Assembly: GCA_950295325.1 (NCBI GenBank)
Contig: OX485807.1
Coordinates: 5,394,501-5,458,500 of the forward strand
Source of the DNA: Polytrichum commune
Taxonomy: Eukaryota > Streptophyta > Polytrichopsida > Polytrichales > Polytrichaceae
DNA: 64,000 nucleotides
Direction: 5' to 3'
Position 1 is the first letter of the stretch, and every line of letters starts with the position of its first letter. Of the stretch, positions 39,601-53,853 are shown piece by piece. The position numbers were made by a program, and so were the translations under genes. The notes beneath the pieces are model-generated. The model was not told the DNA's origin and ran no database searches. It saw only the letters and a list, made by a program, of their open reading frames with translations.

Positions 39601-42600
39601 TGACAAGAGGAGTCTAATACAAGTAATGAACAAAGCCTAGGTCTGCTATATTATTTAGTAACAAATACCTGTAGATTCCACTGCTGACCCCAATGTATCC
39701 TCAGTATGAACATCTTCACTGTCCTTCATTTCCTCTCGTACCATTGTCTGACTGCTGACAGAAGCACCATCTGCAAGATAGTCTGCTACCATCTGCAAAG
39801 ATTCACTGGTACCTGAGGGCGGTATAGTGCTCTCTTCAGTTGACTTGGGAGATTGTGATGTTGACACAGGAGTATCTTTCCACCAAGCACTCAGCCATTT
39901 GTCAAACATGGTGTTGCGTGTAGCTTGACGCCATGTATCCATCATTGTGTTCTGTTCCTCTTCTGTGAGAGCAGTTGTAACCCATGGCAGCATAGCCTGC
40001 AACAAGAGCACCAAGAATTCATGTTTACCTTCATGAAATTCATAAACAAAGAATTCCCAAATGTGCAGTAGACAATTCCACGCTACCTGCCTAGCAGTTG
40101 ACAAATGGAAGAAGAGGCCTGGCTGGAGAGAAATTGACCATACTGACTCACTACATGCAGTAGGTATGTACTTCACAGAAAAATAAAATTAAGCTCTACA
40201 GTTTTTTGCAAGCTAAGCTCATGGTACCACATAGGTTTCAGAGCTTTGTTAAATACTACCACAATCTCCGACAAAACAGTTGTCAAACCATCCTTCCATG
40301 AGCAACTAAATTTTGAAGTGGAGCTAAACCTGTAGAACTTCAGCTCCTGTAGTCCCAATGATACGCCCCACAATACGGTCCTGCTCCTCGATTGTAAAAT
40401 GGACGTCAAATAGTGGCCACAACTCAAGCTCCTCCCGAGAGACATGCTGGTCAAGACTAACTCGCACAGACTTGCACATTCGCTGCAACTTTGAGGCCAA
40501 ATCTCGTTGTAACGAGACCTCACTTTCACCATGTACATCATGTGACTTCGTGGTCTGGTCATCTGTAACTATTGATGACATTGATGTGGAAAGTGAGGTT
40601 CGATTACTATGCAGACGTGACAACTCCTGTAGCTCCTGTCCTCCACACCATCATCACCATAAATGTCAGATACTGGAACAAATTTCATAAATACAGTGTT
40701 CTGTTCCTTTCTATGAGATCACAATGCAGGATCCACAAAGAGAACTCAACTCATAATAGTGTCCTAAGACTGAGAAACCCTCTTATGCAAAGAATGTCAT
40801 TTGAACTCAACTCCAAGAGAAGAAAGCAATCCAGAATAAAGTCAAAACCTGCGCAATGTCTGTAAAGAGCTGTTCCTCTTGTTTATGATCAATAGTGTAT
40901 GAATGGCTGACATTGTGGAGGGCTTCCTTGGCTTCAAGTGCAGGGAATACGATATCATCTTCTGCATTGCTATGAGCTCGGTAAAGCCCCCACAAAAACT
41001 GAAACCTTCCACTGAACTGCCTCAGAAACTCGTCATCACAATCAGCAAGTCGCCCAGACTCCACATCTAAGTACTCCAGATCTTTCCTGATGGCTTTGTG
41101 AAACTGAAAAATGTGATCAATTGGTTTGGGACTTGGCCCAGCTCCTAATGTACTCATGCTACTTCCCCAACTAAATAGCCCTGAACCAAAAGAGCTGCTA
41201 ACCAACGAGCTCACAAAACCTACAGGTCGTAAAGGTCCAGATGGCCGTGCTCCTATACTCTGGCATCCTAATCCTGGAACACAACATGATCCTCCTGAAC
41301 CGCAACGCTGTGAGATTTCTTCTCCTAGAGAAGGCAAACTTTCAAGCCCACTCGGTTGTTCTTCCTTTGGACTTTCTGTCCGGAGACGTTTGGGTGGCCT
41401 TGTCTCAGGAGCTTCTAAAAATTCCTCCTGATCATGAACACCAGTCACTTCTACAGCCACTGCTCTTCCAAACTTACTTGTCAAGGACACATCATCAAGA
41501 TCTACATCCGTCTTCTCAACTGTGGGTAAAAGGACCTTCCTCATAGGGCAGTCATCAGTTGCTGAAATACAGCGTGATTTACCATCACCTGAACCATTGA
41601 GTGCATGGCCTTTACATGCCCATCCTGAAAAGAGAGTGACAAGTGCATTGTCTGCAACAGGGGCTGCACATACATTATCATAGAAATATACAGGTGTTAC
41701 TATCAAGAATTTTATGAACTGTCAAACAAATTCACAAGGATCCTTGAAACTCCTGACTATTACTACTGAGTCTAGGACAGAAACACAATAAGGATTTCAA
41801 AATGGCCTGTAACATGCCAGTATGGAATCTATAGGTGATAATAATTCTTGCAAGTTACACACATTACAGCTAGTCAACAGAGTAACCCATGCTGAAAGTC
41901 CACAAGTTTTCATATGCTGATACCTGCAAGTCGCATGTTGTGAAGCATGTCCTTAGCCTCATCTTCATTGAGCACTCCAACTAGCCATGGAAGTACCCTC
42001 TCTAACAACTTCAATGGCATCACACGCAAACTTTGATACAAAAGGTCCCGTTGTTCTTCCTCGCTACAGTGTTTGCGTGCCAGTGGAAGCACCTGCATAT
42101 GTTTAAGATGTTCAGAACGTACAAACAAAAGAGCCAAAGAATCTAATGAACAGCCACAACAACATTCACAGTACAGTATAACTTGTGTCTTCGAAGACAA
42201 ATTGTTGCAACACAATTCACACCATCTATGTTCACTATATGAACACTCCCAATGGAGAAGTATGTTCAAGACCAGCCATTGTGCAGTCAGTCTGTTTTAG
42301 TTTTACACCACTATGAAGTTCTATTGAAAAGCTAACAGAAGTGTCCCACATCATCAGATACCCATAGCTGCATGTACCATCATACAAGAGTGCTTGCAGG
42401 AGCAAGCTTCCTTATATGATCAGAGAAACACTCAACGTACTTGGTCTTCCTCGTCTAGAAGATGCTGCTGGATTGTCTCCACAATGACCTCTGCTTGAAG
42501 ACAGAGCTCACCATATAGTTCTGCAGCTGTAGTGTTCTGTTCCAAAGCTGCCTGGACCCCCTCCAGCAGACGACGAACCTCAATGAATTTCCGTTCTTCA

Positions 42601-45600
42601 TCAGCATGGTCCGTAATATATGAAACTTGCTGTTTAACTTTCCGATCAACAGCTGGAAACACCACCTTGTCCTCCGCAGCACTGCCAACCACATATGTGA
42701 AAAGGAGTTACCATATATACAACTCCCCAACAAAATCTCAGACAGGGATGTGCCTACCTTAACAGGAAAACAGTCCCCTGTGCTTGTAGGGTTTTGCGTT
42801 TATATGTTTACACAGTACAACCTGAAGTGACTGTAAATTACACCAGGAAGCCTTGATAGTGTAGAAAGTACCCAGTAAACAAAACTTACAGAATATTCAA
42901 TATGCACAGGCCACTTTGGAGATAGAAAGAAATCAAATCCAATCTCCTATTGTGTGCAGTCCAGGGTCTACAATTCCATCAAGCCTTCAAATTCCACTGT
43001 AATTTGTGAACCTTTACAGACAGTGTGATAACTGAAGATAAAAACCTGTGAAATGTGCAGACTTCTGCAAGGAATTGCAGGCGCTCAATAAATGCAGAAA
43101 TATTTGGATGGGCCATGTCCCCCATAAGCCGAATCTGGCGGGCTTCTGACACAAACTCCCTCAATTCCTTGCGGATTGCATTGTGCCAATATAGAAGCTC
43201 ATTGATAGGTGATCCCTGCTTCTGAGCTAATTCTACAAGGGGTCTGTTTACATTTGAACTTATGATCTTAACCTCCTTCTGGCCTCCATCTGTCACAGGC
43301 TTGAGCTCACACTGATTATCTGAGTCCGTCCCTCCTTTGATCCAAGCAAATACAACCTGTATAGCCAGATGTATACCAATAGTGATTTTAGACACTATGT
43401 GTAGTTTAAAATAATTTATCAGACTTACCTGGGTGAATTGTAAACAAACAAGAAGAGGTTACTGCAATTCTTGACAACTCATCTCCATAACTACCAGTTC
43501 TGGGCACATGAAGGACAAACATAACCTTCCTCTCCCGATAAACAAAAACTACCATTATACAACCACATTGCCACAAAAAACACATTGTCTCTATATACCA
43601 CAGGCTAGTGCAAAGATCAGCTCTTCCCAGTTCACATGCTTGGTTATTGAACTTACTATGATAGCTGGCACTAAATACAGAAACCACACCGTATGCAATT
43701 ATGATCTAATGACAAACTTTAGTATGTCGATTGATCGACCCAGATACAAGACATCCCCCCATGGTCTATTTTCATGTAAAAATGCTGCAGAGTAGTCACC
43801 TGCTGGAGAAGTTCCTCTTTGGGAACAATACGCCGCATACAGGCCAACATTACATGCTGGTCCTCTTGTGATAGGGATGAAGCAAGCCAAGGTAAGAACT
43901 TCTCCATAAGATTCACAGGAATACTGCACATGAACTGCCACACCAGTTTGGCTTGCTCATCAAAGTCAAAAAATTGCATCAGCAGCGGGAACACCTGGAT
44001 ACATGCAGATCACACGCACTAAGAATGGCATCATAGCATTGCCAATGTAAAGCTCATAGGTTAGCAACTTATAGAACGGAAACTGAGTTCAGAACTAAGC
44101 CTAGGTGTTGCAGCTACACATAGCTGACAGCAATGCTTCAGGAGTCTACAAGCCTGATACTCTCTAAATAAGCAGTACTAGTCAGGACTAAGATATAGCC
44201 AAAGTAAGACCAGACATACTACTGAACAGAAGCAGGCCACCAAAAAACCCTGCCATTTCTATTGATTTGCCAACTTCTAGCTGGTCAGCACAGACCATGA
44301 CCAATACAGGCTGATTTTCACTCAAAATGTAGATGTTCAAAACTGACCGACACATTGGAACTCAGAGTGTGCCCATGATACATCTTCAAAGATGAGAGTG
44401 GAAAATTATTTCTGACCTGTTGTTCCTCCTTTGATAAGTGTTGGCAAAGAGTAGTTTGTAGAGCCTCTGTGCAGCAAATAAGGTCCCGCCTCAGACTAGC
44501 AGGAACATTGCCTTTTTCTTGCAGAGCCTTATTCAGAAGATCAGACATCTGTTCAAACAAGTCACTCTCCACCTTGTGCTCCAGTGAATAGGCATGCGCA
44601 ACATTCTTGACTCGCACGTCAAGTGCTGGAAGCAAGACCTGCCATATTCAGGAATTGAGGCATGAGTAGGTATTCTATATTCCATGTCTTTCCAACGTGC
44701 AGGTGAAGGCCTGTGAACTATTGCCATGCTGAATATTACAAAATTCCCAACTGCCCTTCTCTTCATTTCCACCCTCTCTAAAAATTGGAGGAACCGAGAT
44801 GGATAAGCATGCCCTGCTGCTGTCAGTCCTAGGGTCCACACAATAAACTAGGAACTCCGTTGCCATCACCCTCGTCAGCCCTAAATCCTCTGACACACAA
44901 AATTGCGTTTTTGTGAAATATACTGAGCACAGGACTACTAAGGCATTTCAAAAACACTGCGAGATGCTTGCCCAAAGGATTAGAATAATGTGCAAATGTT
45001 GACATTGACATGAGATGATGATGCCTTCCTGCAGCAACTATACTGTTGACTAGAGTACAATCCTCCTTTCCCTGTCTGCTATGAGGCTTATCACGTGGAA
45101 GATTGCTTCTGTCAAACAGATGTAATGGCGGCACATTATGCCACTTCAAGTTTTCATCCACCTCTGGAGACAACCAGCCCACTGCTCAAAAACAAACCCC
45201 ACTACGACGGAGAACTTGGAGGATCCTCGTACAAGCTTGACCTTCCTTAGACACCGGGAGCTAACTAATTCAGAAAGCTGCATGTCTCCAGGATTTCTCT
45301 TGTGGAATGTAGGAGAGGGAAGTAAGAGATTGTTGTAGGGAAGCTACTGACTGACCTCATCCTCTGCTCGACTGTGGTGCTTGTAAACTGCCCGGAGAAA
45401 CAAATAGCGACTGCGAAGTGCATCGATCTCCTTCTCGCTTCCCTTCTCGATGGCTAAGGCATCCTGATGCAGTCTTTCAAGCTCAGCACGAATGGCCTGG
45501 TGGAAGAAGTGAAACTCGATGATAGGGGAGATGACTGGCTCAATGTTCTCATCACGGGTATGGGCCAAATCTGCATGCATTGTGTCCTGTTGCACAAGCG

Positions 45601-45628
45601 GCTGCCGTGAAGCTACAGAGGTTCCCAT
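36676..45628 (-). CDS. BTS: BRUTUS-type hemerythrin E3 ubiquitin ligase
   Basis: Sixteen coding exons on the minus strand: 45628-45356, 44638-44417, 43994-43800, 43356-43046, 42681-42441, 42092-41924, 41663-40849, 40635-40330, 39996-39669, 39473-39182, 39085-38861, 38571-38431, 38009-37775, 37520-37461, 37296-37225 and 36777-36676 (3987 nt, 1328 aa). The family binds iron through hemerythrin domains and ubiquitinates bHLH regulators of iron uptake, mainly in the nucleus. Three hemerythrin domains are visible with their ligand motifs: [19 protein letters not shown] (38-165), [19 protein letters not shown] (284-414) and [20 protein letters not shown] (652-835). A basic PPKRLR segment near 561 and a Gly/Ser-rich linker separate domains 2 and 3. 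The C-terminus has a CHY zinc finger (GCEHYKRNC, from about 1091), CTCHY finger (about 1165-1220), RING-H2 (CPICHDF...CGHFMH...CPIC, about 1222-1264) and a final zinc ribbon ending CGSYNTRAI. Arabidopsis BTS is about 1250 aa. All expected metal ligands appear present. Confidence 0.97.
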
Positions 45629-45652
45629 GACATCGTCCTAGACGACGATCAT
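45613..45652 (-). promoter_or_regulatory. Two tiny upstream ORFs at the BRUTUS-like start
   Basis: On the minus strand an ATG at 45652 opens a 4-codon ORF (M-I-V-V-stop, to 45638). A second ATG at 45633 lies 5 nt before the main ATG (45628) in another frame and stops after six codons at 45613, overlapping the start of the coding region. If the transcript leader includes them, they would be expected to lower initiation at the main ATG. Leader extent is not known. Confidence 0.4.
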
Positions 45653-46463
45653 CCGCACTGTCGGAAAGAAGCCGTGTCGTCAAGAGCTGCCAAACACTTC
45701 TTCTTTTTGTAGTATCGGCCGTGACTGGTCAGTAGCTCGTCCGTAGCAACCCTCATTACCACTACTACACACCACCAGATTAAGTGGACCTTAGGCACTT
45801 GTAACCAATCGATGACCTGCACAGAAGATGAATTCTATGTTCTTTTCACAGTTGAGAATTGAACGAGATAAATGGCGCAACATCCACAACTGCTCAAAGA
45901 GTTATAATGACATGGCCACTGGGGATTTACTGCAGATGATCAGTACCCTAATTACCAGGCGAGAGCGAGCGTGGCAACAATGTAGCAACATATGAAATGC
46001 ATTTTAGATTAATGTGCTCACTCATGAAAAGAAAAGAAAAAATCTTTATCGTTCCAGAAATTCCAAGTCGAATATAACTTTGGCCTAAGCCGCAAGCTGC
46101 ATACCCGATACCAATTAAGTGTCCATGTTTATCCAGTGTCTTTCCTCACCGTTCAGACTTCTTCATTCGCCTGTGTAGTAACCTCACTTGGGAATTGTTC
46201 TTCCTTTCAATCAACACAACGGACCAATAGTAGTCGCACTACAGGTTGCGCTTATTATAACAGGATATAATGATGAATAATAACCTCTTGTCAAAAGCCT
46301 CCTCATCATAAAACTCATCAAGACCAGCATCGCATGGAGGTCGGCTCCTTCCCTACCTCAATTATGAAGATGGTGATGATGTTCTGCAGACTCTTCTCTT
46401 CTCTTCTCTTCTCTTATTTATTACCAAACCTGCGAAAGAAGAAGACTGACGAGTCGCACCTTC

Positions 46464-46469
46464 CACGTG
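46464..46469. promoter_or_regulatory. G-box CACGTG (proximal)
   Basis: A perfect CACGTG about 840 bp upstream of the BRUTUS-like ATG. In Arabidopsis, iron-deficiency bHLH factors bind such boxes upstream of BTS and related genes. Whether this copy is used is inference. Confidence 0.35.
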
Positions 46470-46781
46470 CACACTGAATCTCGGTATCTACAATAAGGAC
46501 GCCGTTGCTCTCTTTCATCTTCCTGCGCTGCGCTATTCAAAATCCTCTCCAATTCTCTCCCCCAATTCAGCATTTCCACATATGCTCCACAGCTACACAG
46601 TCGCACTACGCAAATCCACTTCCCAACCGTCTCCTGTACCTTCCTCACACCCTGATAAAAAAATTCTCCCCCACTCTCCCTCCACGTATCCCTCCCATCC
46701 CGTCACTTCCCGTCCTCGTTAACACATCATCTACCAAAGAACCCGAATGAGCCCCCACGCCAGGCCGCTAACTACAACCGC

Positions 46782-46787
46782 CACGTG
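46782..46787. promoter_or_regulatory. G-box CACGTG (distal)
   Basis: A second perfect CACGTG about 1.15 kb upstream of the BRUTUS-like ATG, in the context CCGCCACGTGACC. Two such hexamers within 330 bp is more than chance alone would often give. Confidence 0.35.
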
Positions 46788-47602
46788 ACCTCAAAAACCT
46801 CCAACACAAACCTCAGAGTTTCGCGTGACTAGATGATTTACCAATACCCGAGTAATACTCCGACCTCCGCCACGCCAGCCACCTGCTTCTTCTTCACCCC
46901 CTTCTTCTTCCAATTCCTCGTCTATCCACAACCAAAGAAAACCCCGTCACTGCAACCAAAAAAAAACCAAAAAAAAAAAAAAAAAAGCCACCTACAGCCA
47001 CGAATGGATCTGGAGACCTAAACCCAGTGGCAAAGAAAACGTCGTCGATTCATCGGGGCTTTCCAATCCGCAACGTGCACAGCGTGCACTTGCTCCACAC
47101 ATACTTCTTCCCGCTCGCCGTTTGGTTTCGATTGATCGAACGAACCCTGAGCTTGGGGATTGGGAGCTGGGAGGGGTGGGTGGGGTGGGATGGGACGGGG
47201 ACTTGCCGCGGACGCAGCCGTAGACGCCGCCGCAAACGCGAGGGAGAGGAGGCGGGCGCGGCAGATCGGCCTTTTTGCTTTCTTTGGACGACGAGCGTGT
47301 GTCCTCCGTTTGCCGCTGCCTTCCCCGCCCCAGGCCGCTGGGGTGGCCGCGGCCGCAGGACGCGGGGGGGCGTGTGACGGGAAGGGTCTCGTCACGGAGC
47401 GGGGTGGCCAGGTTGGCGGGCCTGGAGGTAACTGCGGGGGCCGCTAACTTCACCCACGAGTAACTTATTAACTGCAGTTACTTCTTTATTGAGCGCGTGG
47501 GTACAGATGTTACCCCAGCAGCAGGGACAGCTTCGCGTGCGAACGCGGCCCGTTCCCCGTTCCCCGTTCCCCGTTCCCTTTATAATCTAGATCTGGATAT
47601 TA

Positions 47603-47976
47603 CACTAAATATAGTGTCACCAACTCTATTTGTCTTTGCTCAATTCTAAATGTAAACCGGCCCGTGTAGTGTTCCCAACACTAACCGAGAAAACTAACAT
47701 TATTTTCCATTCCTTGTATTATTTTTGGGCGTTGTCGATTGACAATGTTGCAAATATCGTCACTTGTTTAATTGATTTTTCATCCAAATTTCAATCATCC
47801 ATGACAGTAGTGCCATCACATAAGTGTTCGGATGCAAAATATACCAAACTAAAAGCGGATGAACTAAAAGTAAGTTGGGATGACATTATTTGTAAACTTA
47901 TTCATGAGAAGTGTTTGTTAGCAAAGTCACCATGGTGACATGAAATACCATGTAACACTAAATACAATATTTAGTG
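47603..47976 (+). mobile_element. MITE family A, copy 7
   Basis: TA-flanked, 374 bp. It opens CACTAAATATAGTGTCACCA, a version with the left palindrome shortened, and ends CACTAAATACAATATTTAGTG. Core blocks are shared with 21688, 34153 and 53527. It inserted just beyond the GC-rich island upstream of the BRUTUS-like gene. Confidence 0.75.
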
Positions 47977-50900
47977 TACATTGATTATGATAAATACCAA
48001 TTTTGGATTGGTATATAAGGTAAATGGATCTTAAATGGTTAGCTTTTCCAACCAACCCACTTCTCTTCAAATATGAAACACACGATTAGTACAAGTTAGT
48101 TGAAGATTACCATTTAAAATCTTCCATATTTATTTCTTCATATGGATGTGCGTAAAAGGTCAAGTGATTCAATGTGGATAAATGATGTGACCAACCATAT
48201 CAAGATAGACTTGGGAATGGTAAATGTGTTGGCTATAATGGCATCCATGCCAATTTGTATGAAAATACATCCTATGGATTAAATAGCCTTTAGTTGCCAC
48301 CAAAACGATGAATTCACCTACATGAATTGGAGGCCCAATTTATTCCCTCTTTTTTTGTATGCATATGTTATGGTGTCACATGTTTATTTGATTCTTGTGT
48401 TATACATATATTTCTTGTTTTAAACCAAAAAAAAGTAAACCATACATTTGTATGTGTGTTTCTATATTTTACACATCAAAACAAATAGATGTGTTAATTT
48501 GAATGTGATGCACGCACGTGATGTATAGTGTCTATTAGGGGTGCACTTTTCATGAAGAAAGAAACAAAACTGACCAACTTCATTTGGCATGTCAAGAGGT
48601 GTTTAAATGAGTGTGGCCTTTAATGCTCAACATATGTTGCTATTGAACATGTACTGCAACACTACTTTTAACATGCCCACAAGTGAGGACAAATCATATA
48701 CTTTACATTCCAAATTCCAACATGAAACACATGGTACGAACTCTTGACTAAAGTTGAGTTTGCACAACACTACTAAAAGATATGTAACATGCTCCCTTTT
48801 TCCTATACTCGAAAAGCCAATCATGTACATATCATGCATTGTCCGCAAAGTCCACTCAATTTTGTACCTCGTCAACTTTGATTATTGTTCATTTTGCAAG
48901 GGTGACCTAACACATTGAGGAATGTTCTTTACAAAATCCCTTGCACTATTAGTGGAACACCCCATTGCTAAGTAATGTTATGTGAATTAAATGGATAAAA
49001 CCATAATTTTGTTGACATATTGGAGCTACGTGTACACATGTCAAACCCATTGACCTCGACTAAGGTAAGTATACATAAAACCGGTGTTCATGCTTAGTAT
49101 AATTACTCTCATCAATTCACAAATGTCGTCATCACAAGATGAAGAGGATTCCGACATACTAAAAAGCACATCATTTGGAGACAATATTGTAAAGCTACAA
49201 AGGTTTACACTTTTAGTTGTAGGTGATTTAAAACCAACACCCATATCATATGTTCAGATGGTGTGCATCTTTGTAATCAACATGTACCTATTATACAAGA
49301 TTTCATAGATGTTGGATTTCGGTACCTTTACCTCAATTAGATATAAATATTGATCATAACCATAGCCACAAAGACAAGCATCGTGATGGCTATATCAATG
49401 TCTTTTTTAAAATAAAACTAAGTAAGTTGAAACGGCAACAACCATTGGAGTGATGAAGCCACATACAATGGATGATACTATATGTTTTCATCCAAATGTC
49501 GACACATTATATTCATAATCGACAATTTCACCCGGATTCAACGATTTGTGGATATATTTGTAGTGATTCAATCCATTTGAAACGCCATGACATTATGTTT
49601 GTGTTTTTAGGGTCTCACAAATTGGTCTTTCTTTTGCCTCAAAACATAGGGTCAAGCATTATCATTTGTGTTGGGGTGGTAGGTCAAAACATTACGTTGC
49701 CGACACCATACTTTGTGAACAAAAGCTAAAGCAAAGTACACCATGTAGATTGTCCCCTTTCTTGGCCCAAACAAAGGTGGCTTCAAAGCATCAAGGGAGT
49801 GGCTAAAGCACATGGGGCCTCTTCGGTTATTGATCGTAACCAAACACCTATATTTGATTGGTGTGTGATTAGGTTAAAGAAGTATGTAAGTAAATCTGGA
49901 CATGTTTCTAAAATTGGAAAAATTGGAAAAATACATTAAAAAATGTTGAATAATGAAAATACAATCAAAACAATTGCTATCATAATATCATAATAAACTC
50001 TCAACATATTTTATTAGAGGATCTTATCATACAATCCTATCGTAAGATCTTATGATAGAACTCATCATGGTATAATTGTGGACTCAAGCTTATTCAAATG
50101 TTACTTCAATATCAGTTGTTAGATCAAAGAATGGAACCCGACCAAACATGTGTTACAAAGAGATCGCGGGGGGGGGGGAGGACTTAGGTATTCTCTTAAA
50201 GAATCAGTACACGCGCACATTTAATAATCACAACTAAATCAAGAGAAATGCGTTGCTCAATCAAAAATTGTGATATTTGCTCATGCAACACAACTTCTGT
50301 TGCGTAAATCTAATTGAAGGCAAAGATAATGAAAACAAACCATTTAACATCCACATACATTATGTGTATCTCTAAAACTTTGCATGGGGTTGTATGGATG
50401 TGATCCATTAAAAGTGTCGAGTACCAATGAATGCAAGCTTGGAGAGATGTGTATTTATGGTTTAGCACTATTTATATTGTTTTGAGACTCAAAGTGGTTA
50501 CTTTTTAAGTAGAAGGACAATAGTTTGTGTTATAGGATGAGAGCCCATACCAATATTTTGAAAAGGACGTTTTAGTGCTTGAAGTACGTGTGACCTACAT
50601 TGCAATACACGTGCATTCAATGTCATTGACTAGACCTTGTAATGTACGGACGGCATGTATTTATTCATGTGAGGAAGAAACACAACATTCAATTCTTGGA
50701 CTTCATGATAGTCATGCATTATGAAAGTGTGGGTTGACCTTAAGTTTTAGTTAGTTTGGCATGTACATATCATCACATTATGAGTTATGAATCAACAAGA
50801 CGTGTGGATTGGAACGAGACAATTATAGCAAGTTTGTTATGTGTCTTTTGCATTTCCTCCACAAATCTCTTACTACGTATTTTTTGGGGTTGGTCTAAGC

Positions 50901-52796
50901 ACACACTACATCTGCACCCATGGAAAGGTAAGTGGGTGGATAAGAAGACATGCTCGGTCAGTAGCCAAATGGAGACCTTGATAAATATTTTTTGTGTTGC
51001 AAACTCATAATCATGAAGAACTTGCAAGTAACTGCAAGTTAATTAATTGAGATGGCTATACATCCATTTCAAATTTGGAACCTAAAGAAATATTTTAAAT
51101 TTTAAATTGAAATCTCAATAGGAAAATACAATTTTTAAACTACCTTTAGCACTTTAATATAGTTGGTTGCCCTCAAAACCTATATATTCCTAGGGGCAAG
51201 CAACTCCATTGATTGTATTAGAGGACACAATTGGTAAATGATCAATTAAAATCATGGTCCTCATGATGCACATTTAGCAAATGACTGCTTCGGCAAAATT
51301 GGGATATTATTTTTATAATAAATATTTGTTGGATTTTTACATCTCAAAACTATAACACATTTACATTTAAAAATATGTTGCACTATTCTAAATTTTAAGA
51401 TACATGTGTCTTGAATGCAATACATAATACACATAGGAAAATTCAAATACAGCCAATATGCTATTGATGGTTTTCTCTGAAAGGATGGTATCTCATCCAA
51501 ATTTTTGAAAAGTTAAGGGCATCATGAGGATGACATTACGAGGAAAAATGAGTGTCATGTTCCCGTCAACAAAACATGCATCTTGCCGAATAATGACCAT
51601 GTCAACATTACTCATAACACCTTGGTATACAATGACATTACAATGATTTAATGTTGAACTTGTTTTTGCTTATGGAGTCTATTGGCTATGATATTTGAAC
51701 TATTCCAAAATGCAATAATATCAATATCTAATAAAAAATAAACAATATTTGATTTTGCGGTTTCTCTCTCTCTCTAGAAGAAACAATTTCTCAGTTCATG
51801 CATTATTTGATGCCTCTTTTGAGATATTTTACATACAATTCTATAGAGCTTAAGTTTTTGACTAAACCAAAGATTGTTTTGAGACCCGTGATTGTGAATC
51901 TCCTACACTTTCAACAACCAAAACGTAGACATGCAGATCCTTCAAATAACTCCTATGGGGTTCAAATACCTACTCATAAAACCTACATTTATACCTAACA
52001 TTACTCTAATGAATTATACAATGACTCATTGGTTCAAATTTCTAAAATGTCACTGCTCAAGACCCAATCGACATAAGCCACTTTCAACACATCTATATAA
52101 CCACTTAGGAAGATTGCTTGTAGGCTCAAAAAATTGTCACAAATTGAAGTTAAGTCACCCTATTTTCATTCTTACGTAAATTGGATTCTTATGAGGTTTG
52201 CTATTCTATTGGGACTTTGTTTTGAAATTGTTACACCAATAGATACCAAGCCTCCTCGAACTAAGTGCAATAGGCTCGTGTACCTTGGATGACCTCCACA
52301 AAATGTCCCTATTTTTTGAGTGAGAGTTGTGATTTGCAAGGCCATGCTTTGTAAACTCGCCTCGGGTTTACATTTGAATTTGTGGCCTCAACCAAGGGCG
52401 GTCTCTCTCTCCTTTATAAACATTAAAGTTTGAAACTCTTGACAAAATGATAAACTTTACACAAAGTTTAAAATACTCGGTAGAATCTACACCACTACTA
52501 GACACCGCATTGTGCTCAACCATGAGTCAACTAACCATAATGACGGAAGTTACCACGGACCATGATTAGGGTTTCCATGACCTAAGGTAGCCGTTGCACC
52601 TTATTAAATTGATACTTAAACTCCAAATACTTCCATGTGAAGACTCTTCTACACGCTTGGGGGAGAGAATATTTGGCTTAGTTTATTCATTGAGGTCTTA
52701 GTACATATGTACCAAATGTGGATGTGCGTGTTGTTTGGCATGCAAGAGGTTTTTACTATTCAAGGAAGTTACACGATGACAAAGGAACACATTTGT
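47977..52796. other. AT-rich intergenic, no gene seen
   Basis: About 4.8 kb without a recognisable gene. It holds a G run near 50168-50178, a few overlapping chance frames (for example around 49084-49843 and 50756-51027) and many short A/T tracts. A partial foldback E-like end (GTAATGTTATGTGAA) lies near 48972. I could assign nothing else. Confidence 0.4.
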
Positions 52797-53018
52797 ACAT
52801 TCAATATTTATTTATTTATTTAAATTTTATTTGAGACAGAAGGCCGACATGCCAACGCCAAAGCACAAGAGGCAGTTGACCACTTGGCAAGTTTTCCGTC
52901 AAGTAGAGAGGAGATTTCACAGCCGGGATTCGAACCGCCAACCTCTTCCTTAAGATTTGGGTATCTCTCCACCATCATCCGGTAGTTTAAGGTCATCTTG
53001 GACCATACACTCAATATT
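52797..53018 (-). mobile_element. SINE with tRNA-like B box and (AAAT)n tail
   Basis: The element 52809-53006 reads on the minus strand and lies between imperfect 12-bp direct repeats, ACATTCAATATT (52797-52808) and ACACTCAATATT (53007-53018). It has a perfect RNA polymerase III B box GGTTCGAATCC (52936-52926), a possible A box upstream, and an AAATAAATAAAT tail at its 3' end. These are the three marks of a tRNA-derived SINE. The minus-strand open frame across it is accidental. Confidence 0.75.
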
Positions 53019-53526
53019 TTCATATTGAGTGTGAATGCTTGCGACCCTCTCAACGAAATTGATATGCTAGATAAACGTGTGACATGAATTGCAACTGAGC
53101 CTAGTGTAAGACACCCGACACACACCTTTCTAACACACAATTGTATGTTTGGGTTGGCACAAGTGCATGTGAGGTTGGCCCTTCACATTCTGAATACCAA
53201 CAACAATGCATTGCTTATATTTGGATGTTTTTTTATTCTTGTAATAGTACATTAGTGTAAGGTAATATGATACTTTGACTAGTTGATTGATGTATACACG
53301 AATCCTAGCATAGTAGTTGAGACATTTTGAGTACTTTCTAACAAACAACAAATGAGGTATATAAGCCTACATATCACTTCATTGCTTTATTACTTGATTG
53401 AAATAATACCAAAGAATTCACATAATGTAGTCGTTTGATCAACAATTGGTTGGACTAAGTTACCACATGTAACGGATATTTGATACCAAGGTACGTATCA
53501 TAGTGTCCTTGTGCTTGATTTTATAC
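53019..53526. other. Intergenic, no gene seen
   Basis: Nothing recognisable beyond chance frames. Confidence 0.4.
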
Positions 53527-53853
53527 AATAGTGTCACCAACACTGAATGTAAAGTGAATGTTATGTGTCACTCCATGTAAAAAAAAGTTGGGCATTATAG
53601 ATGTACAATGTTGCAATTACTATCACTTACAAAGTGATTTTTCATCTAGATTTTAATCATCCATGACAATATTTCATTGCAAAATTGTTAAGATGCAAAA
53701 TACACCAAACTTTATTTCAATAATTGACATTTGGATGAACTAAAATAAGTTGGGATGACAATACTTGAAAACCTATTCATAAGAAGTGTCATTAGAAATT
53801 TTAACACAACATTGACATAAAATACCATATGACACTAATACCTATATTTAGTG
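53527..53853 (+). mobile_element. MITE family A, copy 8 (left end truncated)
   Basis: It starts inside the left end (TAGTGTCACCAACACTGAATG) and ends TATATTTAGTG before TA. Internal blocks ACAATGTTGCAATTACTATC, TGACAATATTTCATTGCAA and CTATTCATAAGAAGTGTCAT align with the other copies. Confidence 0.7.

Larger units (their letters stand above)
45653..47600 (-). promoter_or_regulatory. BRUTUS-like 5' flank with GC-rich island
   Basis: No independent gene is supported. The flank carries a (TTCTC)n tract at about 46390-46417, pyrimidine-rich DNA at 46500-46980, an A-rich stretch at 46960-46987, and a strongly GC- and CpG-rich island at about 47030-47460 that could be the core promoter or a non-coding first exon. 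Overlapping open frames in the island on both strands reflect its base composition. GTTCCCC is repeated four times at 47552-47578. Confidence 0.4.
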